A stretch of 64,000 bases of DNA from Citrus sinensis (taxonomy: Eukaryota; Streptophyta; Magnoliopsida; Sapindales; Rutaceae), in the NCBI RefSeq assembly GCF_022201045.2, contig NC_068564.1, positions 32,393,001-32,457,000 of the forward strand, in the 5' to 3' direction. Positions 21,948 to 33,332 of the stretch are shown piece after piece. Numbering within the stretch: the stretch's first letter is position 1; each line of letters opens with the position of its first letter. Under the pieces are notes generated by a model that was given only the letters and a program-made list of their open reading frames with translations, had not been told where the DNA came from and made no database searches. A program made the position numbers and the translations under genes.

Positions 21948-22802
21948 ATGGCTTCCCTCCAAAATTCCCACATTGAGAGCCAAATTCCTACTGAGCTTCT
22001 TATAGCTCGTGTTATGCAACTCCATGCTAGCATATCTAAGCTTGAGTCTCTAAAGCCATCAAAGCAAGTCAATAGCCTCTTCACTCAACTTGTGAAATTA
22101 TGTACACCCTCTTATTCCATAGACATTAAAGACTTACCGCAAGAAGTTCAAGAAATGCGCGAAAGTCTCATAGTTCTTTGTGGTCGCGCTGAAGGCTTAC
22201 TTGAGCAAGAATTTGCAACATTTTTAAACAAAATTCCCCAACCTTTAAACAATCTTAATCTTTTCCCCTATTATGGAAATTATGTCAAGTTAGCCAGTTT
22301 GGAATGTAGAATCCTCAAGGAAAATGGAGTGGTGCAACCGAAGAAGGTGGCATTTGTGGGTTCTGGTCCAATGCCTCTTACATCTATTGTAATGGCCAAA
22401 AATCACTTGAAAACCACCCACTTCGACAACTTCGATATTGATGAGGCAGCCAATAATGTGGCTCGCAGGATTGTTGCCACCGATTTTGAGTTTGAGAAGA
22501 GGATGAAGTTTCTGACCGGTGACATATTGCAGGTGAAGGAGAAGCTAGGGGAATATGATTGCATATTCTTGGCAGCTCTAGTTGGAATGAGCAAAGAAGA
22601 CAAAATGAAGATTATAAGGCATATAAGGAAGTATATGAAGGATGGAGGAATCTTGCTGGTGAGGAGTGCAAAAGGAGCCAGAGCATTTCTGTATCCTGTT
22701 GTGGAGAGGCATGACTTGCTCGATTTTGAAGTTCTCTCCATCTTCCATCCGATAGATGAGGTCATCAACTCAGTTATTCTCGTTCGCAAGCCTGTGTTTT
22801 GA
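21948..22802 (+). CDS. Nicotianamine-synthase-like protein, copy 4
   Basis: Single exon, 284 residues, last of the tandem set. It keeps GSGPMPLTSIVMAKNHLK, FDNFDIDEAANNVARR, EYDCIFLAALVGMSKEDK and LLVRSAKGARAFLYPVVERH, and ends VILVRKPVF. It has LLEQEFATFL where the others have LLELEFAT; the Q is closer to the LEQHFS of classical NAS. The reading frame is intact. It ends only about 440 bp from the oppositely oriented XTH-1, so the two are convergent. Confidence 0.93.
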   Translation: MASLQNSHIESQIPTELLIARVMQLHASISKLESLKPSKQVNSLFTQLVKLCTPSYSIDIKDLPQEVQEMRESLIVLCGRAEGLLEQEFATFLNKIPQPLNNLNLFPYYGNYVKLASLECRILKENGVVQPKKVAFVGSGPMPLTSIVMAKNHLKTTHFDNFDIDEAANNVARRIVATDFEFEKRMKFLTGDILQVKEKLGEYDCIFLAALVGMSKEDKMKIIRHIRKYMKDGGILLVRSAKGARAFLYPVVERHDLLDFEVLSIFHPIDEVINSVILVRKPVF

Positions 22803-23243
22803 TCTATATGAAGCACCATCATAGCACATTGCCTTCTACTGTTGATGGTGATTGAGATTGAATGTTTCCAGGACATGTTCCTCTGTTTTTAATTATGCAG
22901 TTTTTTGTTTTTAATAAATGGGGTGCTTCAATATATGTAATTCATGTGCTCTGGTTGTAAGTGTTAGAACAAAATATGCAATATCTAAATGCTCGTTCGG
23001 TTACCCTATTATGCTAATTTTCATTTCGTTTCTTAATGCTTCAAACTGAAAGAGGAAATCAATTTTTTTTAAAAACAATTCAATATAAATAATTAAAATT
23101 TTCCTTTTAGGAGAGAATTAAGTACTTCACATATTATCATTAAAAAAAAAGATATACAGCTTTATTCATGGAATATCAAAAATGCAATCAAATTCAAAAT
23201 TAAGGGCAAATGTCAATTGATATTCCCTCATTCAAAATCAAAA
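22803..23243. other. Convergent gap between NAS-4 and XTH-1
   Basis: Holds the 3' flanks of both genes; AT-rich, no other feature seen. Confidence 0.4.
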
Positions 23244-24502
23244 CTAATTATTATCAACACTGCATTCTAGAGGGGGACCATGAGGAAATCGTTTATGGTC
23301 TTTGCAGTAATCGTACACCATATGATTCTTCTCCACCCAACGCATTTTTCTTTTCTTTGCAATGTCAAGTTCGTGCCGTAGCCAGACCTTAGTTTTTGAG
23401 TTAGAGTTAGAATATGGAGAATTTGTATCGCAAGAAGATGCTCCGAATGCCCAAATACAAGCATCTGCAGTGAAGTTACTGTAGGACGCAGTAAATGGTG
23501 CGTATTTCCAGTCTATCTTAATACGTCCCCCTTGAGTCGCCCAGCTATCCGCATTCCACAAAGAAGAGTAAATTCTCATGGGCTGCTTCTTTGGAAATGG
23601 AATTCCAAGATACTCCAGGTTCTTGAATTCTCTAATGGGGACGTCATCCGCATAGAATCTAAATAATTGACCAAAAATTAAATAACAAAACAAAAATTGT
23701 ATATGAACAGAAACTGGTAAAAAGGAAAGGGATCGGCACTTTCTCTGCAATTTTCGCAATACCCTGTCACCCTCTTGATGTCACAACTTTCACAAAAAAA
23801 ATTCATTCTAGCCACAAATGGACACCTCTTTTAATTAAAGTTTTGACTTTAAAGAGGTAATGAGATATTCTGAAAGCTGTGCGAGAGTAAGCGGTGAAAG
23901 CAAAAAATATTAGGCAGAAAGTGTGCTTACATAACGCGCTTGGGATTCCAAAGGATGGAATAAGTATGAAAATCTGTAGTTGGGTCAAACCAGAGGTGGA
24001 ATTGTCGTTCTCTGTCACCATTCCCTTGGCTAAACACATTTGTATGAAGAGTGTATGGTTCACCAGTTACGTTTCCTAGGAACTCAAAGTCTATCTCATC
24101 CCAGTTTGCACCCTTGGACGATAACTGTAAAAGGGAAAAGCATTGGATTAAAAAACCTAGAAACCCATGAATCATGATGGAGAAATGTAAACTAAAATGC
24201 GAAGATCATGCCTACATAGTAGGCAGTAACAGTGCCAGCTGAATATCCAGGGACAAGCTTGATCCTCATATCAATCTTCCCGAACAGATACTCCTTCTTG
24301 GACTGAAAGCCTGAGCCACCAGATTTGTCGAGATTAAGAGTGAGAACTTTGCCATTGTCGTGGATCTTAGCACCATGTCCCCATGTGATTTCAAAATCGT
24401 CGTAGAAGTTACTAGGACCGGCAGACGACACCGTCGGGAAGCTGGCTAGATATAAGTAGCCAAGCTGTTAAACTTGAAGATTTTGAAATGAGAAGCTGCC
24501 AT
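23244..24502 (-). pseudogene. XTH-1, xyloglucan endotransglucosylase/hydrolase with broken signal peptide
   Basis: Three exons on the minus strand: 24502-24216, 24124-23931, 23658-23244. XTHs (GH16 family) are secreted and cut and religate wall xyloglucan. Exon 2 has the catalytic [11 protein letters not shown] with the N-glycosylation site NVTG next to it; exon 3 has WNADSWATQGG and the C-terminal cysteines (ACIW, SSC, YCKD, LEC). The only candidate ATG (24502, [13 protein letters not shown]) runs into a stop after 18 codons. The mature frame ([10 protein letters not shown]) and the second half of the signal peptide ([13 protein letters not shown]) are in another frame. Exon 1 is 287 bp, not divisible by three, while the six sister first exons all are. 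The rest is intact, so the loss seems recent, or translation begins in some unseen way. Exon 3 is also longer than in its sisters. Confidence 0.8.
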
Positions 24503-24671
24503 TGCTAGATATATCAACTATGAGCAGCAAGTAATATATAGACGTTGAGATGACAATTTTGGATAATTGAATCGCACTTTCTACCTTTTGAATAACACAT
24601 TATTCTCGATGTACATTGAAATTATACTAGTGAAAGAACCAAATATCGTGTTTCTTTTTATTACAATTTTA

Positions 24672-25003
24672 AGTGCCGTTTGGTATAGTTTTTTTACATA
24701 TAACTTATTTAAGTAGAGTTCTAATAAGTAAGACTTTTATGAGTAGAGTTTTATATTTAAAAATTAGTTGTTTAATTAGCTATTATTAAAAATTGTAAAA
24801 GTTAACTATTTAAAATTATGCTATGAAACTAATGAAATAAGAATGTCAAATAAGTAAATAATTTTTAGATATTTTCAACCACCACTCTCAAAATCTCAAA
24901 ATTTAAACTTTTGCTAGTAAAAGTAAAATCATTTATTTAATCTAAAAGCCTTTATTGAAAAAAATCAACAACAAAAAAATTATGAGATTAAATAATAAAT
25001 GAG
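24672..25003. mobile_element. Degenerate MITE abutting the sugar-transferase 3' end
   Basis: The sequence shares, in reverse orientation, order and words with the element at 44584-44964. For example, on the minus strand ATTTAATCTCATAA, TTTTACTAGCAAAAG and TACTTATTTGAC correspond to the same words there. The left edge GTGCCGTTTGGTATAG resembles a terminal repeat. The right edge meets the last codons of the neighbouring gene, whose stop is at 25004. Confidence 0.5.
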
Positions 25004-26660
25004 TTAAAAGAAATATATATACCTGCATTTGTGGGGTCCACTCCAAGATTGTTGAAGTAATTTCTGCCTGGGAAGCAACTCCATAAACTTTCTCCAATCC
25101 AAGAGCACAAGTCTAAGATCATGAACTTTTGCTTCTACTCCAAAACAACAATTGGAAATAATGGTACAAACTGTGTTAAAATCTTTTTTGCTAACCTCAC
25201 AAAACCCAGAAAAATATGCCGTGTCTAAAAACCTTATGGTTATCCCAATATTTTTTATGTATGGATCAAATTTGATCTTGTTTAGAACATCTTGATCATT
25301 CAACCCGGGATGATTCTTTTTTGATTCGTACCAGAACTTGTAGAGCTCAATGGTTCGTTTGTTGGATTTTACGTATTTAAATCCTGCATTTGCTGAATTT
25401 TTCAAATTGCGTGAGCTGCCTATGAATCTGTCGCTTAAAATTTGGAAATCTGCATCTGGGTAAAAGTGTGGAAATGGGTTCCGAAGCCACACAACATCTG
25501 CACCCTGGTACGCAAGAACAGATTTTGTCACGCGGCGATTTGTAAACATCTGTGGAAAATAATCAGCTTCAGCTGTACTACCAAAATTCACAGCTCGGCT
25601 GCCAAAAAGCTATAACAAACGAAGCATTGAACACAATTGTTTAGATTGAAAGAAAATAGAAATATTTTGAAGAACATACTGAGAAGACGAAGTTGTAGCC
25701 CATTTCAAGAATTGAAGTTAAGAGATGAATTCTAATCCACATCAATTCGATGTAATTCGGAGTCAAAGCATTTTCTTCACTGCTAGGAAGATCGAAGCTA
25801 GAAGTGTTGATAGCAAAACAATGAGGATGCTTGTATTTGCACTGAGCATGTGCTTTTGGGTCCAATGAAACTACCACCAAATGATTTAAAAGTTTACGGG
25901 TTCCCTCTCCTATTCGAAAACTCTCTAAAAATATATCAAACAGTGAGTTGGAGTGAGGCTCTGTCCATGCTTGATTTAATGTTGTTATGATAATTGTCTT
26001 GTCTTTCATTGAGGCCCTCTTCAGAACAATGTCTAGATTGGAATCATCTGTAGTTACCTGAAAAATTATCAATAAAGAAGCGAAAAGCATCAATTGGTTT
26101 TACTGATAACATTTTTGAGCGTAGTACAAGAGATTTTATGATGTAATTTCGGTCATAGACTATAATGTATGTTGAAACATAGTATTAGCTATAGTATAAG
26201 TTTATATGTAAACCATCAAAGTGATTGATGTTGATGGTTTACATATAGCAATTAATGTATAGCTAATAGTATTTGGATATAAAAATACCTAATGAACAAA
26301 GAATTTTGCTACTGCCTTGCAAAAATATGATGCCAAAAAAAAGGTTAAAAAAAATAGCAAAAATGAAAATGAATAAAAAAATATATCACAGAAAATTATC
26401 AGTCATCTGGGCTAGAAAGACTTCATTCTAAACCAAAAAGACAGAAAAATTAAGAGAAAAAAACTCACCTTATTAGACTTTATCATTGGCGAAATAACAT
26501 TATTGTAAGAGGAATAACGGATCGTGTGATAGAGAAACAGACATGAAACTGCGAGTGCTATAAATAAAATCACATTTTTTTGGTTAAGCTGGTGACGATT
26601 TCTGCCGCCTGAAGAATTCATTGCCCTGTAACTTCCTCCCCTACCATTTGATCTAAACAT
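25004..26660 (-). CDS. Nucleotide-diphospho-sugar transferase family protein
   Basis: Three exons fit: 26660-26469, 26057-25680 and 25504-25004, all phase 0 with GT-AG borders, giving 356 residues. The family is the plant Nucleotid_trans group (At4g15970/At1g14590-like), Golgi type II membrane glycosyltransferases of mostly unknown acceptor. Residues 29-47 (NVILFIALAVSCLFLYHTI) form the single signal anchor. Lumenal blocks are IIITTLNQAWTEP, ELMWIRIHLLTSILEMGYNF, ADVVWLRNPFPHF (192-204), NAGFKYVKSN, LNDQDVLNKI and FLDTAYFSGFC. In relatives the metal-binding DxD reads DADxxW; here exon 3 opens GADVVW, so the first Asp is Gly. The frame stays open for about 35 codons before the proposed exon 3, so another acceptor cannot be excluded. 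The C-terminus (HKCRYIYFF) is short and odd, and TGCAG/GTATAT there could be a donor to an unseen last exon. Confidence 0.78.
26178..26273. mobile_element. Small foldback MITE in intron 1 of the sugar transferase
   Basis: Arms 26178-26219 and 26231-26273 are inverted copies. The inner 17 bp (TATATGTAAACCATCAA) are perfect, and outer words AGTATTAGCTATA/TATAGCTAATAGTAT are near-perfect. The loop is about 11 bp. No coding content. Confidence 0.6.
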
Positions 26661-27270
26661 TTTTTTAATGGCAATTTTCTTTTGAGTTTACACAACTCTT
26701 TTCTACTTTTCTCTTCTGTTTCTTCGATATGATAGCAAATTAAGCCAATTCTCTTAATTAAAATCTAATTTTGTGGCAAAAAAATTTAATATAAAGTTTG
26801 TTGAAACATTAAAAAGAAAATATAAGAGTAGATAATATGGGGCCCTCAGAACTCGTTCAACCGTTAACTTTTCTGCAGCCACCATTTTGTGTGAAAAAGT
26901 CAAGAAGTTTCTATCCAAGAAACCTCATTTCTGTAATGAATTAATGATTAATTATTTCCCTTCCCAACATCCTGTTTGTTGATCACAACATAATCACTCA
27001 AAAATTTAGCATGTAAATGAAAATGAAAATATATTTTTAGAAAGTACATAAATCATCATATGAGGAGGTTTTAGTCTATTCAGCTTACAGAAGTTACTAC
27101 AACTTGTACTTAGCTGCCATCATCTCTAATAATGTTGGAATCAAGAGAGAGATTCTAATTCACGCTGAGTAATTTACATGAAATATCATAAGAATATTAT
27201 TTAAATAACTACCCCAAATGGTATTAGGAGTATGAGGAGGATTGATCCCTATACTCTTACAGACTCTTAG
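26661..27270. other. Intergenic upstream of the sugar transferase
   Basis: Promoter side of the minus-strand gene; a pyrimidine-rich stretch at 26697-26725 reads as AG-rich leader on the minus strand. Nothing else recognised. Confidence 0.35.
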
Positions 27271-27275
27271 AACAA

Positions 27276-27480
27276 TTTTTTTTTTTTTTTATACTTCTTA
27301 TCACGCATCCCACATGCAAAAACATTATTTTTAGTGCTAGTATCTAATAATTAATTGGGTTGACCCTCAATATAAACACTAAAAATCACATGAAAAACTA
27401 TTCTAATTATACAGAAAGACTCGAACCCGACATGTTCAAAAAAAAGGAAATGGATGGAGATACCAATCAACTCAACCAAA
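27276..27480 (-). mobile_element. tRNA-derived SINE
   Basis: On the minus strand an A-box-like TGGTTGAGTTGATTG (27478-27464) is followed about 35 bp later by a B-box-like GGGTTCGAGTC (27428-27418), then about 120 bp of unique body and a poly(A) of 15 (27290-27276). This is the order of a plant SINE. Target duplications were not visible. Confidence 0.55.
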
Positions 27481-27886
27481 AGTTTATTAATTATAAATAT
27501 ACCTGAATTATCATTCTAGAGAAATTCAGACATTAATTCATATAAAATTTGATGCTTATTTTTCTGCATATTTTTCCGTACCAAACAATTAATTCCAATT
27601 CATGAACCAATAAGTAACTGTAACCACATTCTGCTAATTCTCTTTGTACTACTTAATGCTTCAAACAGAAAGAGGAATAAAGTAAAATTAACAGTCCTGA
27701 TAACAGATAAATGAATAGATAAACTTTACTTAAAACACGGCAATGCAAAATTTTCTTCCCCATCAGAATTGTGTTTTGGAGGAAATTACAATAAAACTGT
27801 AGTCACACTTCACACAAAGCTAGATAAATTGAGAGGAAACAAAGAAGAAGAAAAGAAAGAGCTAGATTTTGCTCCTTTAATATTTA
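27481..27886. other. XTH-2 3' flank
   Basis: No separate gene; likely includes the XTH-2 3' untranslated region near 27720-27886. Confidence 0.35.
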
Positions 27887-29110
27887 TTATTTAGCGCGCG
27901 TGCATTCGGGGGCAAGACCTTGGGAAAAACGTTTATTGTCTTTGCAGTAATCGTATATCATGTAGTTGTCCTGCACCCATTTCATCTGTCCTCGCTTTCC
28001 ATCATCAAGCCGCTGCCATACCCAGGGCTTACTGCTCCATCCAGTAGATGGATCATTTGAGTTGCAAGAAGATGCGCCATTTGACCAAACACATGCATCA
28101 GCATTGAAGTTTCTGTAGGAAGCAGTAAATGGTGCATAGCTCCAGTCTGTCTTCACACGTCCGCCTTGCGTTGCCCAGTCATCGGCATTCCATAGAGTTG
28201 AGTAAATTCTCATCGCCTGGTTCTCCGGGAACGGAAGATTCTCCATCTTCTCGAATTCTCTAATTGGAATGTCATCCACATAGAAGCTGTACAAATACGT
28301 ACAGACAAACAACAGATTATTGCTAATGTCCCAAAAAAAAAAAAAATCAGCCTCTCTCTGATTCAAATGATAGAGAATTTGATGTGCTTACATAATGCGT
28401 TCAGGGCTCCAAAGGATGGAATAGGTGTGAAAATCTACCGTTGGATCAAACCACAAGTGGAACTGTTGTTCTCTGGCGCCTTGGCCTTGGCAAATTACAT
28501 TCGTATGAAGAGTGTAAGGCTCACCGGACACGTTTCCTAAGAACTCGAAGTCTATCTCATCCCATTTTTCGCCTTTTGAAGATAACTGCATAAGGGTAAA
28601 ACATTAGAAACACAAATTAATAACATGAATTAAGCCCACGTTTGCTATTACGCTTGGCTAGTTGTAGTTTTTAAACTTTAATCCCACACTTATATGATGA
28701 AAAATTTTAATATTTTTATCAAAATTACTACTTAAAAATCATATTAATCATATATTATAAATTTTATTTCATAATAACAAATAAGTTCTAAGAAAAATCA
28801 GTGAGAAGATACATACATAGTAGGCAGTAACTGTGCCAGCTGAATTTCCGGGGACGAGTTTGATCTGCATGTCAATCTTTCCGAATTGATACTCATTCTT
28901 GGATTGGAAGCCAGAGCCACCAGATTTGTCGAGATTGAGAGTGAGATCGTTGCCATTGTTGAGTATCTCAACTTTCTCCTGTCCCCATATGATATCAACA
29001 TCATTGTAGAAGTTACCGGCAGAGGCAGCCATCAAGAAACTGCTGGCTAGCGTTGACAATAGCATCCATGTTGTTGCTCTCGAAGAAAGAGCATAAAAAG
29101 AAGCTGCCAT
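27887..29110 (-). CDS. XTH-2, xyloglucan endotransglucosylase/hydrolase
   Basis: Exons 29110-28817, 28585-28392 and 28286-27887 give 295 residues with consistent phases (0, then 2). A signal peptide (hydrophobic [16 protein letters not shown]) ends near residue 31. The catalytic [11 protein letters not shown] lies at 106-116, with E108 expected as nucleophile and E112 as acid/base, and the glycosylation site NVSG directly after. Exon 3 has [25 protein letters not shown] and the four C-terminal cysteines ([18 protein letters not shown]). The usual DITWGD of the first beta-strand reads DIIWGQ here. With XTH-1 it forms a subgroup (LSSKG exon 2 start, VDDIPIREF) distinct from XTH-3 to XTH-7. Intron 1 is AT-rich and longer than in its sisters. 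Confidence 0.93.
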
Positions 29111-29186
29111 ATTTGTTGATGTGCACGTAGATGAGCTAGTAATTAATTGACGTTGGGATGATGATTGAAGTGAGAATTCGATTTGA

Positions 29187-29194
29187 TTTATATA
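29187..29194 (-). promoter_or_regulatory. XTH-2 TATA box
   Basis: TATATAAA on the minus strand, about 77 bp before the XTH-2 ATG. Confidence 0.6.
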
Positions 29195-30298
29195 GGGGTG
29201 AGGTGTGTTGAGCTTGATGGGGAGAGGACACTGGACAGGGTGTAATGGTGTAATGTGTGGTGTTGGCGGAGCAAAAGTTTAATTAGTTGTTTATAGAGGT
29301 TGTTACTGAAGCTAGTGGGCTCCCACGATCATCTAAAATGGCTGAACCAAAGCTGCCGTCCCAATAAGTAACATATATACACACGGTTTTAGAGAGGAAA
29401 AATAGAAAAACGACTGCAACCTCCTCTTATTTAATGGAACTAAACATTGCTTGTTTTAAGTCTTAAAACTGACAAGAACTCCAAACATTAATGATATCTT
29501 GTTAACCGTCAACTTTTTCACTTCGAAATTAATATTAAAATCCATTCTTTTTTCAATTATTTAAATTGCCCTGTTAAAAATGTATTAGATTGGTTAATAT
29601 TAATAGTCAGGTAATAAGGTGAGATGTTAAAACATAGGAGAAAACTAGTTTATTTTTCCAAGTAAAATGGGAGTTTGGTCACATTCCCGAGGAAGATTTG
29701 TACATGCACGCATATGGAATATGGGTGTTTCATCAAGTGAGGGGAGCTCTTTACTTAAATTCAAATATTTATTTTTTTCCACTTTTATTTTTAATTAGAA
29801 ATTTAATCAACCTCTTGAAAATAATTTTGTTTGGCGCAGCTGATAGCTTGAATATTTGGGTTTAAAAAATTATATCTACTTACTAAATGTTAAAAAAGAT
29901 CTACATTAACTTACTTTTCTACATGCAAGACTCGAATCACATTTCTTAAATTTTTGCTCCATACAAAATATCGTGAAGTGTGATAAATACTTTCTTATGT
30001 ATTGTTGCCATTAATTGTGGTAATGAAATAGCGAATGAAATTCTATATATAGCAATGGCACAGTTCGCGAAAATAAACACCATCCCATGTAAAAGAGAAA
30101 TTTGGTAAAAAAAAATTACACTGGACGGGGTTTATTTTTTGGTTGACTGCCATTTCTAGCTCTTCTATATAAAGCCAATCTTACAACGAAAATCTGTTTC
30201 TAATGATGCATGCATATTTGCATCATGTGTATAATCCTTTTGGTATGAATGAAAAAAAATATTTTATTTTAAAGATAACGAACCAATTTACATATTCC
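29195..30298. other. Intergenic
   Basis: XTH-2 distal promoter and AT-rich DNA up to the LINE target site; no gene seen. Confidence 0.35.
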
Positions 30299-33289
30299 AG
30301 CATTTATCAAAGGGCTCTTGGGAGAGGGATCTTTAGAATTTTGTGCTCATCAAAGCCATAGCCCAAGCAATTCCAGCTTATGCTATGAGCGTTTTCAGGC
30401 TCCCTATAGGTCTATGTACAGATATTCAGAAAGCAATTGCGGAATTTTGGTGGGGATCCAAGAAAGAGAAGAGACGCATTCATTGGGCGAAGTGGGACAG
30501 TTTGTGTAAAGCAAAAGGAAGGGGTGGAATGGGGTTCAGGGATTTAACTTGTTTTAACCAAGCCTTAGCGGCCAAGCAAGGGTGGAGAGTGATTCATTTC
30601 CCTGAATCCTTAATGGCGAGAGTTTTACAAGCAAGATACTTTAAGAACTTAAGCTTCATGCAAGCTAAACTCGGGTCAAAACCTTCATTCATCTGGAGAA
30701 GCATGTTATGGGGACGTCAAGTGCTGCAGAATGGGATGCGCTGGAGAATAGGATGTGGGCAGCAAGTGAAGATATATCAGAGCAGATGGATTCCTAGACC
30801 GACCTCTTTCAAAATTCTTTCCAGAGCAACCTTACCTGTAGAAGCCACTGTCTCAACTTTGATTGACAAAGAGCATAAATGGAATGAAAACTTGATCAAG
30901 CAGCATTTTGACCATGAAGATGCAGACAAAATTCTAAAGATCCCTCTCCCAAGAGCCCTTGAACCAGATCAGATGATATGGGCTTATGACAAGCAAGGGA
31001 GATATGCCGTAAAAAGTGAAACGACCCGCCCCGCAACCTCCCCCAGGGCGAGTCTATCTAAACTCGTAAAATCGAATTAATAACAATTCTATAAAAATTT
31101 CGGCAGAGTCTCCCTTATAAATAAAACATATCCAACCCTGCAATTGACAAAATAACACTCCCGAAATAATTTAATAACCAAACATCCTCCATAACCAACT
31201 TCTCAAACCAACTTCTCAAATATCACCAAAATCATCCGAATATTAAAATACAACGATTATCCTTAATAACATAAAATAATAACACAAATTTCGAATATAA
31301 TAATAAAATCCACGACTTCTAGCACCATCACGTGACCACAATATCAAACTAACGTTCACTACTGGGTTGACTGATGTACCTGTAAATCTCCTGTGGGGGG
31401 AAAAATATAATAAAAGAGGGGTGAGTATAAAACTCAGTGAGCTCAGTGAGTGGATAGTAGGTGCTGATACTTTAATAAATTATTCAAAATCATTTAATCT
31501 TTCTCAAATCTTTTCTTAAATCAATTTCAATTTCGTAAATCAATTCTCAAATCAATTTCTCAAAATATCATAAACTCATTTAATTCAAATTGAATAACTG
31601 CAATAATAAATCTGCATAAAATCGATGGAATCACCATACTCATATTAAATACTGAATACTAAAAACTGTCATCAAACAAGTACCCAAGGGATAATCTGAT
31701 CATATCCGGGCTACAACGGCCAGGCAATAACGCACTATCTGGGTAACGTCACGCCCCGGAGCCACAACGGATAGATGGGGACGATCTCATCTCATATCTC
31801 ATATCTCATATCTCTTATCTCATATATCTGTACTGTGCATGCATAAGCCCCCAAAAGGCAAAAGCGCCCGAACACACGGCCCAAAGCCTCTATGTGTGTC
31901 CCGACGGGCCCTAAAGGCCTCTATCTCATCTTATCTGTATCTCTTTTCTGTATCTCTTTTTATCTGTATCTCTGTATCTGGAGGGAAGGGTACTGTCTAA
32001 TGATTTCAAAACTGATAGTAAACATATGATCCCATCTGAAATCTCATTTTCTTTCTATTCAACATATCTCAAGTCTGCTCAATTCTAATATCATGCTTTT
32101 ACTCAAAAACGCTAATAAAATCATAAATCGAACTCATTCTCAATCATAATAAATATCAACACATAAATAAAAGTCAATTCACTGGAAAATCATTAAATCA
32201 ACGCATTAAACATTTATTTCTCAAACATACTGTACTATATAAGAAAATCAGCATATACTATGAAAATAGGTTTTGTATATTCCACTCACAGTGATGATGT
32301 CTAGACTCAGTATCAACAACGTCCGCGGGTAGATTCTCGTTCGCGGATGCGGATCCTCCTAATCACGGAAAACACCATAATTATTCTCCGTAAAAACCAA
32401 TTAATATAATAAATCTCGAAACAAATATCTATTAACGATAAACTAGTCCCGCATGTATAAAATTACCAAAATGCCCCTATAGGCCAAAATTACCAAAATA
32501 CCCCAACATCAATATTTTACCAACTTATCCTCAAACTTCATGATTTTACCAAATTATCCTCATATTCGTTAATACCCATATTGTCCTCAATTCAGATTAC
32601 ATAAATTAATCACATTGTCCGAAATTACGAAATTACCCTCAGGGCATAAAATTACCGAAATGTCCACTGATTACATAAAATTACAAATTCACCCCAAAGT
32701 TTCATGAATTTACCGAATTGCCCCTGCCGGTCAACGGTGACCGAACTTCAGTCAACGATGACGGGGAGCTTAGGTCTGCTAGTTCCGGCCTCGATGAATC
32801 CAACGGTGGTGGCAGTGAGTCGCCACGCGCGCTACCGGCGGCGGATCGAAGTTCCAAAGTTCCGCAAATTTTCGGAGATCATTCGGCGAGTTCCGGGCGT
32901 CCCCGGCGGTCGTTGCTGGTCGGGAAATGTTGCTGGGGATGTGAGGAACCAGTTCCAAGTGGTGGCGCGTCACAACTCCGGCGGGATCAACGGCAACGAA
33001 AACGGGTCGAAGCCGCGACTTTTCGAGCTCGATCACCGGCGTTCTGGCCAGTTTCCGGCGACGATAACAGCAGGGATACGATGGTCTGCTTCCAAGCTTC
33101 AGATCGGTACCAAGCACGGCCGGTAAAGTGGCTGGAGTTGGGAGAAATCGTTGGGTCAATCCGCGGGTTACTGGGTCGGGTTCTCGGGTCAACGGGTCTG
33201 ACTTCTCTCTCTATCTTTCTCTCTCTTCTCGGGTTCTTTCTCTCTAAAATGGAAAACCCGTTTCCCTCTTTCCAGTTATACAATTCTGC

Positions 33290-33332
<43 letters not shown>

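Noticed and set aside
29870-29975. Second SINE-like segment (GATTCGAGTCTTGC on the minus strand)
   Set aside because: Only a B-box-like word; no A box or poly(A) tail could be placed.
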